Positions 12,520 through 22,794 of a stretch of DNA of 64,000 nucleotides are shown piece after piece. The notes under the pieces are model-generated. The model did not search any database. It saw only the letters and a program-made list of their open reading frames with translations, and was not told where the DNA came from. Source of the stretch: Trichobilharzia szidati (taxonomy: Eukaryota > Platyhelminthes > Trematoda > Strigeidida > Schistosomatidae). The stretch lies in contig OX235273.1 in assembly GCA_944472155.2 (NCBI GenBank), positions 105,360,582 to 105,424,581 of the forward strand, written 5' to 3'. A program made the position numbers and the translations under genes. Position 1 is the first letter of the stretch. Each line of letters begins with the position of its first letter.

Positions 12520-13320
12520 TGACTTAGAATATGCATGCGGATGATATAGTCTTTCTGTTTGAAGATGCTGAAAAAATGCAGAGTCTTCTGAACACCTTGA
12601 GCTGGGATCTACGAATGTTCGGCATGCGATTCGCTCCCGCCAAATATAAGATGATGTGACAGGATCGGACTACACTGACTCCTAGCTTAGAAATAGGGAG
12701 TGAACTGGTAAAGCACGTTGATCACTTATTTGAGAAGTTGTATCAGCCAGCCCCAACGGGTTGATCGTTGACGTAGTCTCAGCACGGATACAGAGGGCTA
12801 GTTTTGCATATACTAGTTTACGCTGTCTCTGGCGTAGACGTGATATCCGACTGGCTATCGACCAAAAGCCGGGTGTACTGCTTAACAGTCTGCTGCGTCC
12901 TCCCTTATGGCTGTGAGTACTGGACATTGAGAGTGAAAGACATGAAAAGCTTGGCTGGCTGTCTTTGATCAAAGGTGCTTGCGTTCTGTCTCCCGTGTGA
13001 AGTGGTATTATATGGTGAGCAGTATTGAGGTTAGACATCGGTTGAAGGCTAGGCAAGGAAATCAATCGACGAGACTGTGAAGTTACAGCAGTTGAGATGG
13101 TTAGAGCATGTATTACATATACCAATCTATCACCTTCCTCGTCGGGCAATGTTAGCTGACATAGGATCAGGTTGGTGGTCAAACCAAAACATGGCGTTAG
13201 TTTAAGCCAGTCACGTAGGAAGGTGTAGACATCCTGGTTGGAGTCCTCGGGACGGTAAAAACCAATGGCTAGAGACAATTGGTGGTATGGCGAAGATGTA
13301 TCCACTCCTTTTGACTTATA
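12520..13320 (+). mobile_element. RTE-clade LINE, a second subfamily, RT C-terminal half
   Basis: The plus strand from about 12525 reads VDLEYA then, after a 3-base oddity, DDIVFLFEDAEKMQSLLNTL, so the catalytic YADD box carries an inserted codon. It continues FGMRFAPAKYKMM, a YLGS-region relative, RLWRRRDIRLAI near 12820 and a CEYWTLRVKDM block near 12920-12950. This is the layout of RTE C-terminal regions in which a WRRRD block precedes the C[ED]TWPLR block. Multiple stops and shifts make it a fossil. The long minus-strand frame at 12682-13305 (207 codons) is the antisense of this LINE. Confidence 0.8.
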
Positions 13321-13850
13321 ATATCCAACAAAGCTATATGGTTCTTTGATATTACTATTCCTTTTGCCTCATATCTATTTTTACTGTTTCTGTTTTGCAT
13401 TTCTTTTTACTTTCTTCCCTTGCTTTGCATGCTAAGTGAAGTGTGGCTACTTGAACTGATGCACATCGGTGCGAAGTTCTACGTTGAAACCAGTCAGTCA
13501 TTTATTGCTCCCATGTATTATTATTATTTCTTTGGATTCTGTGTGAAGCACAGAGCTTTAGTTGCTCGTCTCCATTTCAACTTATTCTTTGAAAACGTTT
13601 TCGCCTGTTTCTACGATAGCCCATAAACTTTCATTGCCTCGCAACTCACGGTCTCTTTCATGTCATTCTCAAACCTAAGACCAACTAGTCTTTACCCTTT
13701 TGGATTCCACGAGACGGTTTGCCTGACCCCACATGTCACTCAACTGTCTCATCAAATTATGTCCAATCTTTCTACATTTCATTCTGTATATCTGTTAGGC
13801 AATAACTTTTCTTGGTCGATACTGGACATCATATCGATGTCAACACAGCT
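13321..13850. other. Unassigned sequence, possible LINE/PLE remnant
   Basis: Only short frames without domain motifs. It may hold the 3' UTR of the upstream RTE copy and lost parts of the PLE that follows. Confidence 0.35.
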
Positions 13851-14005
13851 TTCAGGGTTACATACCGAATTCCGAAGTCGTTATCACGTACAGTTCGCTT
13901 ACGTCGCCTACACATAGCTGAAGCTGTTGCAATAAGATCGACTAAACCGTAACTTTGTATCCAAAAAGAACACGTCCAGACGCTGTTCCTACCGTGGCCA
14001 AACTT
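13851..14005 (+). pseudogene. Penelope-like element, C-terminal tail of the ORF
   Basis: The frame reads HIAEAVAIRSTKP, one stop, then LCIQKEHVQTLFLPWPN. It closely parallels the end of the better-preserved PLE frame at 15450-15558 (GIAEALAIQKLKPTLCIQKK, LSLPWPS). This conserved tail follows the GIY-YIG domain in the element. The rest of this copy is lost upstream; an AT-rich 3' region follows to about 14640. Confidence 0.7.
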
Positions 14006-14640
14006 GGATTGATGATTCTTCTTCTCACCAAGAGTGCTCCTTCCCCTCAACCCTCTTGGCTTTTTTTCCTTTGCTTATTATTACAATTATTACTATTATT
14101 CGTCATAATTTATGCCCTTCATGCAAACATTCTCTCTATACTATCGAATTTTTCGTTTATACTATCCGAACTTATTATTAGTGATATTATCTCTTTTCTC
14201 AATATATGCCTCCACCTGTTTCATTTCACACATTCGTTATTTCTTGATGAACCTCTCATTGCAGTCTTACTATCTCCTGTTTAACACAGATCACTTTGTA
14301 CTAGCCACTCACCTGACACCTTTTATAACCTTGAACTGACTTGTCAAGTTTCCTACCCCACACTCTACAATTCTATTATGACTAATCACCATTGTCTCCC
14401 GTTATACAATATTCTGTAATCGAATTCAGCCTAGCACGTTTGTCACACAAATACGACTATTTATTTTGACACCCTATAACTAATCTGTTCTTCTACGTTA
14501 AAATGTATCTGCCGCATAACTGGCCTTAATTGTAACGACAACAAATATTATATTTTATAATTGTAAGAACCATCATCTAGGCTGTACATTTGTGTATTTA
14601 TAATAAATGTGTAGGAAAGTTCCAGAATAATTTCTGGTTA
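14006..14640. other. Probable PLE 3' flank, AT-rich
   Basis: Pyrimidine-rich, with overlapping short frames that show no domain. From about 14540 it becomes similar to the PLE terminal-repeat sequence at 55.9 kb. Confidence 0.4.
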
Positions 14641-14649
14641 GGGGTTAAA

Positions 14650-15912
14650 TTAATAAAAATTACAATTAGGAATTAGAATGCCATAATAAACAGGGGGATG
14701 GGTAAAACTCAAACAGAGTAGCATAATAACTAAGAAGATTGACATTCGATCATAGGGAATAAGAAGACAGTTGCAGCGAAGAAAATTTTCTTTTTTGACG
14801 AAGTCATCATCTAGGCTGTACAATTCATCAACTTTCAAAGCTTCGTACCGCTAAGCAGAAAGAGGAACCTTATATACGCTCTTTCCTCGAGGATTCGGAA
14901 GATATGCAGCGAGGAAGTGATCGAAGAAGAACTGCGTAATCTCCAAAAAACCCTGATGGAAAACGGTTTCCCGCCCAGGTTCATAGACAAGAATCTCAAA
15001 CCTAAGAAGACTTCTGAGCAAGTGCAATCCGTCCCAAAGAAAATACTTCTGCTTAATCTAGAATTCAGAGATGATATTGAAGCAGAAATCCTTCGCAAAC
15101 ACCTCTGCAAATCTCTTAGGAAAACATACTTCGCCGCAAGCCTACGACTGACGTTTTCCTGAAAGAAACTGTTCAACCAGATCGCGAAAGACAAGCTGTC
15201 GCATTGGGCCACCTCAGCGTGCATATACCAGTTCACTTGCTCTTGTGGAGCTGAGTACATCGGCCGTACCATGCGCCAACTTGGAAAACGCGCTCGTGAA
15301 CACTACCCAGCCTGGCTAGTAAAAGGAGAGCAAAAACGTGTATACAGTTCAGTGACAGAACATCTGGTCAACTCAGGACATTCAGCGCCTTTCGAAATGT
15401 CCTTCAAAATCATATACAAGATTCAATCAAACCTGTCTAAGGGAGTGAAATCAAGACATTTGGGCATAGCTGAGGCGTTAGCTATCCAAAAACTCAAACC
15501 CACGCTTTGTATCCAAAAGAAATACGTCCAACCACTGTCCCTGCCATGGCCATCGTAAACAGGTAAATTTTTTAATAATGACCATCCCATCGCCTTTCTT
15601 ATCTAAACTTCCTGTTTATTCATGTTATTTTAAGTTTTCTTAATCCCTGTCTACACTACCATATTTTCATATCCACACTTCCTGTTTATTTTGTCATTTT
15701 ACCATTTCTACATATTTAATCCCTGATTGCATAAGCAATTATTCATCATATTAGTTTTTTATCCAAACATCCTGTATATTTTGTTATTTTTACATTTCTA
15801 ACCCCCAATTGCACAATGTCAATCTTCTTAGTTATTATGCTACTTTGTTTGAGTTTTACCCATCCCCCCTGTTTATTATGGCATTCTAATTCCTAATTGT
15901 AATTTTTATTAA
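14650..15912 (+). mobile_element. Penelope-like element, C-terminal half, flanked by inverted terminal arms (family A)
   Basis: A PLE coding fragment (14845-15558) lies between two inverted copies of one sequence: 14650-14746 and 15815-15912 are near-perfect reverse complements, sharing the blocks ACAATTAGGAATTAG and CATAATAAACAGGGGG. PLEs are known for terminal repeats (pLTRs) that occur in direct or inverted orientation. The right part, 15600-15900, holds three to four degenerate units headed by TTCCTGTTTATT at about 15607, 15678, 15770 and 15867. The same terminal sequence sits alone at 55853-56233. Confidence 0.8.
14845..15558 (+). pseudogene. PLE reverse transcriptase connector and GIY-YIG endonuclease, one internal stop
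   Basis: One frame runs from about 14845 to the stop at 15556-15558, broken only by TGA at 15160-15162. The first part (SFVPLSRKRN, then EELRNLQKTLMENGFPPRFI) is the RT-endonuclease connector. After the stop, CIYQFTCSCGAEYIGRTMRQ (15220-15276) is the cysteine-rich GIY-YIG core, with the YIG-type tyrosine and glycine present. EHYPAWLVKG and SSVTEHLVNSGH follow, as in canonical PLEs. The C-terminal tail LCIQKKYVQPLSLPWPS is intact. The RT catalytic domain is missing. The GTG at 14917 is not a natural start. With one stop this is a relatively late loss. Confidence 0.9.
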
Positions 15913-16780
15913 TTGTAAGAACCTGAAGAGAAATTGTTGAAAAGAATATTCTTCGTTCAGGTTGACTTTTAATAACTTTTCTGTTAGTTTTCTGCTAGAG
16001 TTCATCACTGCTTATTCTTTCCAACTGACCATTTGATCTTCAGCACCAAGTGAAATGAAGCCTTTTTGGTGGAAGGACTTTGAAGACTTGACTATTCTCT
16101 GAACCATGTATTGTTCTATAATAATAACAATTTTTCCTCAAATTTATTGTATTTTATATTTAATCTTGTGTTAATTACTCTTTCGCTAGGCGTTAACAAA
16201 TCCTTCTATAGCCACTAATGACTTAATCGATTACCGTTTAACACGAGTTGCTTAAATAACCCACATTTATAGGGTTTTTCTCCTAATTAAAACCATAAGG
16301 TAATGTGACCTTAACTGTGATATTTAAACAAACGTTTACACAAGATATATATGTTTCAAAAGCAATGCTTTCCTTGTTATTGAGTGTAATAACTTAGTTT
16401 ATTTTTTAGGAAAAAGGCTACAAAAAAATATCTATGTGTACCTTTTATAGTTGTAAAAAATTTATCATTGTCGTGAACATTGAACTGTGTGTGATGTTAG
16501 GTAAAAATCTGTTGAACTTTTAACAGTTTTAGTAATCAATGATAATTATTATTATTAAATTCATTTCATGTAGTCCTTAGTCAGTAAAGTTTTTCACTGA
16601 ACCACTCAGGTCATATAACATAAATCTTGTAAGGTTAAATTGCATGAAAGACAGTGATATATTACATTTTACATAGTTTTATCCTTCTCTGGTATAAACA
16701 AAATTTAGTGAAAACATTCAGTTACAGGGACAAAGTTGTATTTTTAGAAGGTGAAATTTAAGATGAACTTTAGGATGTAT
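15913..16780. other. AT-rich sequence, nothing recognised
   Basis: No frame with domain motifs and no repeat that I could match elsewhere in the window. Confidence 0.35.
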
Positions 16781-16949
16781 ATGATATGTCACTTGAGAAA
16801 CGTTATCCAGAAAGGTCCATCAGAAATGCAGGTTTTTCTCCAAAAACGTCATACCTGTTGCATGGAAAGACATTAAAATTGTCCCTATCCCTTAACCTGG
16901 AAATGTAAAGTTCAGATCCATTGCCATCACTTCCCCGTTTCTAAAGCTT

Positions 16950-17234
16950 ATGGAAAAACTAGTACTTCTTAAACTTGAACTCTCCCTTAAAAGCTTTAAA
17001 GATCCCAAACAATTTGCCTACAGACAGGGTAGGAGCACTTTAAACGCTGCAGCCGTCTTACACAACAGTATCGTCTCATCATTAGATAAAGGTGCCAAGT
17101 ACGTTCGTTGCACGTTTCTCGATTTCACTTCTGCTTTCGACTCTGTACCTAGATGTCTCTTAATAAATAAGCTCTCTATGACAAAAATCGAGTCCTGGGT
17201 CACTAACTGGCTGCATTCCTACTTTTCTAACTGA
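16950..17234 (+). pseudogene. CR1 reverse transcriptase, fingers/palm fragment
   Basis: The 94-codon frame covers RT motifs 1 to A: MEKLVLLKLELSLKSF, QFAYRQGRSTLNAAAVL and CTFLDFTSAFDSVPR, in which D of LDFTSAFDSV is the first metal-binding aspartate. It ends prematurely by frameshift after WLHSYFSN. The initial ATG is internal. Confidence 0.88.
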
Positions 17235-17403
17235 GAAGCAGTACATCGTATACAAAGGTAAATCCTCCTTTGCTGCGCTCATTGAAGCTGGTGTCCCCCG
17301 AATTGCTGTCCTCTCCTCACTTCTCTTTTCTTCCTTTCTACATGACTTACCATTTTCAAATGACATTAATTTTGTCAAATATGCTGGCGACCTGACAGTA
17401 TCT

Positions 17404-18096
17404 TTGCCTGTCAAATGTCAAAGTGACTGCTCTAAACTTAATGGCTTTCTATCAGAAATCAGCCAGTGGTCCAAGGATAACGGTCTTACCTTAAACCCTT
17501 CCAAATGCCAAACAGTCAATTTCACCTTTAGGCATAAATCTTACCTCAACAAACTGGTTAGCACTCACGAGGTGTGCAACATAGATGGCACTGAAATAGA
17601 AACCACGTCAGAAATTAAATACCTAGGCGTCATTCTATCTGCTGATCTTTCCTGGTCGTCTCATATCTTGGCGATTTCTAAGAAAATATTCTGTCTTACC
17701 TTCTACATCAAGAAGTTAAGACATTCTGAAATAAGCAAACCCTTACTCCTACAATTCGTTAACTTTCGCATCCTGCCTATTATTCTCTATTGTTCCCCCT
17801 TAGTTTTTCCTGGGCTAGTGAAAAAAGACTATAACATTTTACGCAGGATGGTAAATGTTGTTAGCAGGGTAAGCAACGTGCCACTTAACCAGCTTGCTAA
17901 TACTCTGACTGACAGGCACATGGACTCATGTGAAAAATGGGCCAAATCCATTTTATCTAACCCACACCACCATCTCCACTCACAACTCTCCCCTCGCATC
18001 TCATCAAGCAGGACCAGAAGCCTATATAGAAAACTATATGCTCGCACTAGCAAGTACAAAAACTCAACCATACCCTACTTAACTCGTGTTCTGTGA
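17404..18096 (+). pseudogene. CR1 reverse transcriptase, thumb/C-terminal fragment
   Basis: A 230-codon uninterrupted frame with SQWSKDNGLTLNPSKCQTVN (RT palm to thumb), IKYLGVILSADLSWSSHI and the CR1 C-terminal block ending TIPYLTRVL. Just upstream the catalytic box reads FVKYAGDL (17371-17394) where active elements have FVKYADDL, so the first catalytic aspartate is glycine. That change would abolish polymerase activity even without the frameshifts. Confidence 0.9.
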
Positions 18097-18639
18097 GATA
18101 AAGAAAGCATTAGGCGTGACACCTATAATTCGTTAAATAGTCAGTAGAACAACTGGATCTCGTCTTTTCAACTCATATCATTTATAGGTACAACATTTTC
18201 TTCCTTTCCTTTTCTTTTCTCTCTCTTTTTCTTTTTCTATTTTTCCGTTATGTGCTGCTTTGTTTCTTTCTCTGGCCTACGCCAGTGAATATGATAGCAC
18301 CTACTTTTCTAACACCTTCAAAGGCTGTTCAACTTTGGCTTTGCTTCTGACATGCCAATATGTTGTTGTAATAATGAACTGAGATTTCCTTATACTATGT
18401 AGAATTCTATTTATTGATAATGTACTAACTGGATGCAGTTCTGCGGTAAAAAAGCTGAGAATTCCATTTTGTATCACAAGTACTGTTTTGGAATAAAGCA
18501 AATTATTATTATAGGTTTCCAGGCCGTAGGTGTTACGAACTTCCTGAAATAATTTGAGCGCCGAGTCAGATTGATTCATTATAAATTATTTAAATTAATC
18601 CCAGCGTGTTAAGAAAATCAAAACAAGATTTTTCTGAAC

Positions 18640-18669
18640 GTTTCGCTGTGTAAGCCACAGCTTCTTCAG
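18640..18669 (-). ncRNA. Hammerhead ribozyme-like motif (left arm)
   Basis: Mirror copy of the right-arm motif: on the minus strand CTGAAGA at 18669-18663, the same 6-bp stem II, and GAAAC at 18644-18640. The flank after GAAAC differs slightly between arms. Confidence 0.6.
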
Positions 18670-18787
18670 CAGATTTATTCGGTAAAAATGTCCATAGACA
18701 AATGACCTTCAGACAAACTGACTGTAATGTATATAAAAAAATTTTTGACTATATATTTTGATGATTATTAAAATCCGAATAAATCTG

Positions 18788-18817
18788 CTGAAGAAGCTGT
18801 GGCTTACACAGCGAAAC
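18788..18817 (+). ncRNA. Hammerhead ribozyme-like motif (right arm)
   Basis: CTGAAGA (18788-18794, fits the CUGANGA core) is followed by one extra A. Then comes a perfect 6-bp stem, GCTGTG (18796-18801) with CACAGC (18807-18812), closed by a 5-base loop, and then GAAAC (18813-18817). Core, stem II and GAAA are all in order; the extra A and the identity of stems I and III make activity uncertain. Confidence 0.6.
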
Positions 18818-19016
18818 GTTCAAAAAAATCTTGTTTTGATTTTCTTAACACGCTGGGATTAATTTAAATAATTTATAATGTATTATTATTATTGTTATTA
18901 TTATTAAATACAGGGTGGAGAAATTTGAAAAGAGACGTGCTGTATTTATTTATAAACAAGAAGACTATATATGCGCAACTTATATTCAGAGGTGACGTAC
19001 CAAGTAAAATTATTAC

Positions 19017-19284
19017 TATGAATGCTTCGGGTTCCGAGTAGAACACAGGGCTTCAGTAGCACTGCATTTCTCGCCAGCTGGTCCTACGCTTGGCAACGTA
19101 TGACCTTTCGACCCACGCCCAATTCGTCATTCCCCATTTAGGTTTCATTCGAGTGATGGCTAACGTGTGATCTCACCTAACGGTCTTCTCATCATGTATC
19201 CAACCCATCTCCATTTCCCTGGGAATATTTCTCGGGCAATAGGTTCTTGATTAACTCGCTCACAGAAATTCTTGTTGATAATTC
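19017..19284 (-). mobile_element. RTE-like LINE 3' end (outer element, first part)
   Basis: The minus strand reads NKNFCERVNQEPIAREI and KWRWVGYMMRRPLGEITR, the conserved RTE C-terminal block, then the 3' tail at about 19020-19040. The upstream part of the same element continues at 19706-20350, beyond an oppositely oriented RTE piece. Confidence 0.75.
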
Positions 19285-19705
19285 TTCGCTTCATCAGCCT
19301 GAAACCGATTGGGATTTTCAACAACAGTGTCAAGTCGGTTCTTCTATACGGATCGGAAACTTGACATGTAACGGAAAGGATATCCAACAGGCTGCAGACC
19401 TTTATCAGCAGCTGTCTTTGCTGACTCTGTACTGAAGATCAAATGGCCAGAAAGAGGAAACCAACCAAGAAAAATGGAGATGGACCATTGAATGACATTG
19501 CACGCCAGGCCCTCGAGTTGAGTGTCAATGGAAAGTGATGGGTGCGTCGTCCTAGGGTAATATGGAGAAGATCGTGTAAGGAGGAGATCATAGATTGTGG
19601 GCAACCGTGTTTCAAGCTGAAGAGGACGGTAGAAGTTAGGATAAAGTCGAGATGTGCTGTTGAAGCTCTTTGGTCCACTCACAACTCAGGGGAATAATAA
19701 TAATT
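19285..19705 (+). mobile_element. RTE-like LINE 3' end (inner element)
   Basis: The plus strand gives SVKSVLLYGSETW-like residues at about 19330-19365, then CAGCTGTCTTTGCTGACTC and the decayed RTE C-terminus to AATAATAATAA at 19694-19704. It sits between two minus-strand pieces of another RTE copy. Confidence 0.7.
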
Positions 19706-20350
19706 CTTTCCGACCAAATGATCTTCAGTATGAAAAAAGAGAAGGCAGCTGTAACTTGGTGGGAAAGGGTTTTCGTGGCGTGCATTGCATGTCTGTGACC
19801 TATATAGAAGAAGTGAAGTGGTGCTGCAAAAACGAAATTTGTTGTTAATGATGACTACAGAAGATTTACAAAGTGATTTAAGAGTGATGAATGTCTGACC
19901 CACCTTTCTGATTCTGGTTTTGATATCTTTATCCATGCCTTGTACATATAACTGAAACGATGCCTTCTAGTTAGATAAGTGAAGGAATTAACCTCTTTAA
20001 AATTTCTTTCGTCGATAGCGATTGGTACTGTTTGTTTTTGGTTGGTTACCTTCGTTATCTCCGTCTTCTGTAAGTTTACTAATAGCCCTGTCTTTGTTGC
20101 TTCCTTCGTAAACTTGTTGGTTTTCACCTGTAAGTATTTGAGTTTGTGTGACATTAGATATAATTCATCCACAAAGTCCAGATCTTCTAGAGTCTTCACA
20201 TAAGTCCATAGTATTTTGTTTTCTGGCTCCACATATACACAGTCTGACGCATAATTCGGTCCACCACAATTAGGAATACCATTGGTGATAGTAGGCTAAC
20301 AGCCTTGTCTTATTCCCGTCTTCACTTCAAAGCAGAATAGTGATCAACAG
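19706..20350 (-). mobile_element. RTE-like LINE, RT palm/thumb fragment (outer element, second part)
   Basis: The minus strand reads FEVKTGIRQGC near 20300-20335 (substrate-binding block), LEDLDFVDELYLMSHK near 20150-20190 (catalytic box with DD changed to DE), then NFKEVNSFTYL at about 19985-20020 and FITLKSLCKSS near 19870. The frame at 19855-20232 is open for 125 codons. It was most likely joined to 19017-19284 before the inner element arrived. Confidence 0.78.
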
Positions 20351-22440
20351 GTTGAGAAAATCATTTCAAACAACTTCTTCTGAAGTACAAAGTACCTGGG
20401 ATGCCCATCTCCTCTTGTATCAGTCATTTCTGCTGCTCTGTTTTAGCCAGTTATGGCATGCTATGTTCAGGGAACTTAGTTTTTGTGTTCGCGTACATCT
20501 TTCAGTGTAGCTAAATATAGACGTAGTAAAAACTATTAAAAGTTAGATATTAGATCATCTAGTCCAGACAGGTCACAAAGTCAGCATTGACGAATCTTCA
20601 TGTATTACCGACTGGGTACTGGATAATTTGCTAAAGATATCGAGGTACTGAATACTCCAAACGTTGGAAGTTATAGCGATTCGTGTAAAGCAATTGAATC
20701 TGTGCGTACAAGGAAAAAAGGGTCCATAGATTATGGCTAACCAAGCCTGATGTGGCATCTATTTACCATTTAGACAACTTAGTGTTATATTTACCCTTAT
20801 TGAATAAGATAAGTAGATTTTACGGTATTTCGAGATGTTTAGTTTTCTACACTCAGTTTAAAATAAGGCCAGCCTTTACTATCGTTATGATTTTATGTTC
20901 TTACCATACAAATGTCTAATATTCCTCTATGGATGACTTACACAGTCTAGTCCGGACTAGCGAAAACTTTTATGATGTAGTCACCTTGGTATATGGAAGT
21001 AAGAGTCAAAGAAATTTCAATGGTAGATAGAAGTAAGCAAATACAACCAGATTGGTATTCTGATTTGTACACTGTCATACTTTGCAGGACAGAAAAAAGT
21101 TTATGACATCCCCCAATTATTATTACAGACATCTCATAGACTGTTTGAATCCCTAACACTAATCCATACTCTTCCAACTCGCCTGACTCTATATGACTGG
21201 ACGCTATATAAGGCCTAAGTAACAAACTCTGTACTCAAAGTACCAAGATTTCAGGGAAAAGCGTAGTAACTAAGTGATGAGAGAATGCCTGCACGACCAT
21301 TCCGATAAACAAAGAATGGTATATGACCATCACTCTGGCATAAAAGCCAAGCCCCATCGGCCCAAGCAAACGTTTGGTGTGATACTGACCTGGAAAGAAT
21401 ATGTAAGCCCTCAATTAGTTATATTACAGGTACAAGGAAGGTTTCTGGTTACGGCAGGACTGGAATCTAAAGGCGTTCAATCCTAATCCTTCAGTGCTAC
21501 CAAGTAACCTGTTACTCACCTTATACAAGCTTGCTCATGACAAGAAATTGCAAATACGTATCACTTATAATATGTGCAGACCAGAGCAAGTTGACGGAAT
21601 TAGCGACTCCTATCAGTATAGACGCACACACGCCAAAGGTAATGAATTTTATCCGCAGCTTCTAAGCAGTGATATTAGATCTGGTCAAGTTCGACCCTAC
21701 GTGTAGGTATCTGTTTGCCTGAGACTCTTAAACATCCAGACGCTCGACACTTCTCTTCCAGGGAAAAGACATTTTCAGACACAATAAACAGCAAGTTATT
21801 CAATGCGTACTTTAGTCGATACATTAAAGGATGACAGGCAATCCTGTTATCCCACTAACAAACAATTTTAGATGACGAGGATCAGCGCTGTCATCAGATG
21901 GCTTCACCACCTACCGTCGTTTGACTGATTCGTATAAATCACTCTCATGGTTGGGACATTTGCTCACTTCGGAAATGAATACCGAAGCATCAAATTTAGT
22001 GCACACATTTACTTCCCTTTAATTAATAAATACTTCTAGAATGGATTAAAATCAAGCAATCTACCGACTGATATTTTATATCTAACCTGGCAATATAGCA
22101 TACACATGTATCTTATTGATTGTTCTATTTTTATTTTCTATGAGAACTGTTTTTGCCTAGCATTTAATTGCTCTGTGATTCAAATCTCTTGAATCAGATG
22201 AGTAAGGCTTTTAGTCTTATCGATAAGTATACTGAATGTAAGTTTTATCTGATAAGCGCAGTTCGCATCTGCTTTCACCACCTGGTCAAATTCTACTGAT
22301 AATGTATGACATTATTTACTTAACGATCGATATGAATGAAATTTAATTAGGAAAACATAAATAAGCAGAAAGATATCTGTTTCTACTTTCACCTCAAAGT
22401 AGTAGTAAGTGTAAGTTACCCACAAAATGAGTCCTAGTGA
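20351..22440. other. Unassigned 2.1-kb stretch
   Basis: Contains only short frames. The two at 21274-21486 and 21494-21706 (70 codons each) are adjacent but show no family motif, and codon choice looks random. No repeat family of this window was recognised. It could hold unmasked old repeats or a host intron. Confidence 0.4.
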
Positions 22441-22469
22441 TTTTAAGAATTTGTTTGTGAGAAAACTAC

Positions 22470-22765
22470 TGAAAACACCAGAGAGTACTTCCAGACGGCT
22501 GTTTCACCTTAATTTGGGACTCATCATCAGCACGTACCCACTGTGATTTGAATCCAGGACCTTTCAGTTACACAGCGAGCCTGTAGACCATTTAACCAGT
22601 GGGACACCACTCTTTGGTCTGTGACTTCCAGTATGTGATCTTGGGTAAACCAGCAACTCTTGAAAATTAATCAGAAGCATGCTAGTAACTGGCTACAGGA
22701 ATACTTTTCATGGGATCCTAGTCAGAAATCGTGACCAGTCGGGAGTGAGGATAACGATGACATTG
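22470..22765 (-). repeat. Sm-alpha-like SINE, copy 2
   Basis: On the minus strand: A-box-like GGTTAAATGGTC, B-box-like GATTCAAATCA near 22546-22556, then hammerhead-like CTGATGATGAGTCC (22530-22517) and GTGAAAC at 22507-22501. The core is spaced three bases longer than a standard hammerhead. Confidence 0.8.
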
Positions 22766-22794
22766 ACTGATGGTCCAGCTAAAATCAGGAATTG

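Larger units (their letters stand above)
16810..18512 (+). mobile_element. CR1-like LINE, RT domain to 3' end, copy e
   Basis: The plus strand contains most of a CR1 reverse transcriptase and the 3' UTR. It begins near VIPVAWKDIKIVPIP (about 16845-16890), passes QFAYRQGRSTLNA at 17010-17048 and FLDFTSAFDSVP at about 17117-17152 (RT motif A), and ends with AATAAAGCAAATTATTATTA at about 18490-18510. It is a different subfamily from 49.4-50.6 kb, since similarity is at protein level rather than near identity. Frameshifts occur near 17230 and 17400. Confidence 0.88.
18578..18880. repeat. Inverted repeat with two hammerhead-like motifs
   Basis: Arms 18578-18682 and 18775-18880 are near-perfect reverse complements with a 92-base AT-rich spacer. 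Each arm carries the same hammerhead-like motif, on opposite strands. It directly follows the 3' end of the CR1 copy. PLE terminal repeats are known to encode hammerhead motifs, so this is probably an inverted pair of PLE terminal repeats, without a nearby PLE ORF to prove it. Confidence 0.8.

Noticed and set aside
12682..13305. 207-codon minus-strand host ORF
   Set aside because: It is the antisense of an RTE reverse transcriptase readable on the plus strand (DDIVFLFEDAEKMQSLL, WRRRDIRLAI).
14112..14339. Hydrophobic 75-codon frame after a PLE
   Set aside because: It overlaps another frame of similar length and follows the PLE stop region; pyrimidine-rich 3' flank.
14770..14825. Hammerhead motif in the family A PLE terminal repeat
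   Set aside because: GAAAATTTTC and GACGAAGTC can pair locally on either strand, but the CUGANGA core has two or more mismatches and GAAAC is absent.
15600..15900. CRISPR-like array from the regularly spaced TTCCTGTTTATT units
   Set aside because: Units are degenerate, spacing varies (about 71 to 97 bases) and the sequence is PLE terminal DNA of an animal genome.
21274..21706. Two adjacent 70-codon frames as exons of one gene
   Set aside because: No domain, no convincing splice sites and no similarity to anything I recognise; kept as unassigned sequence.
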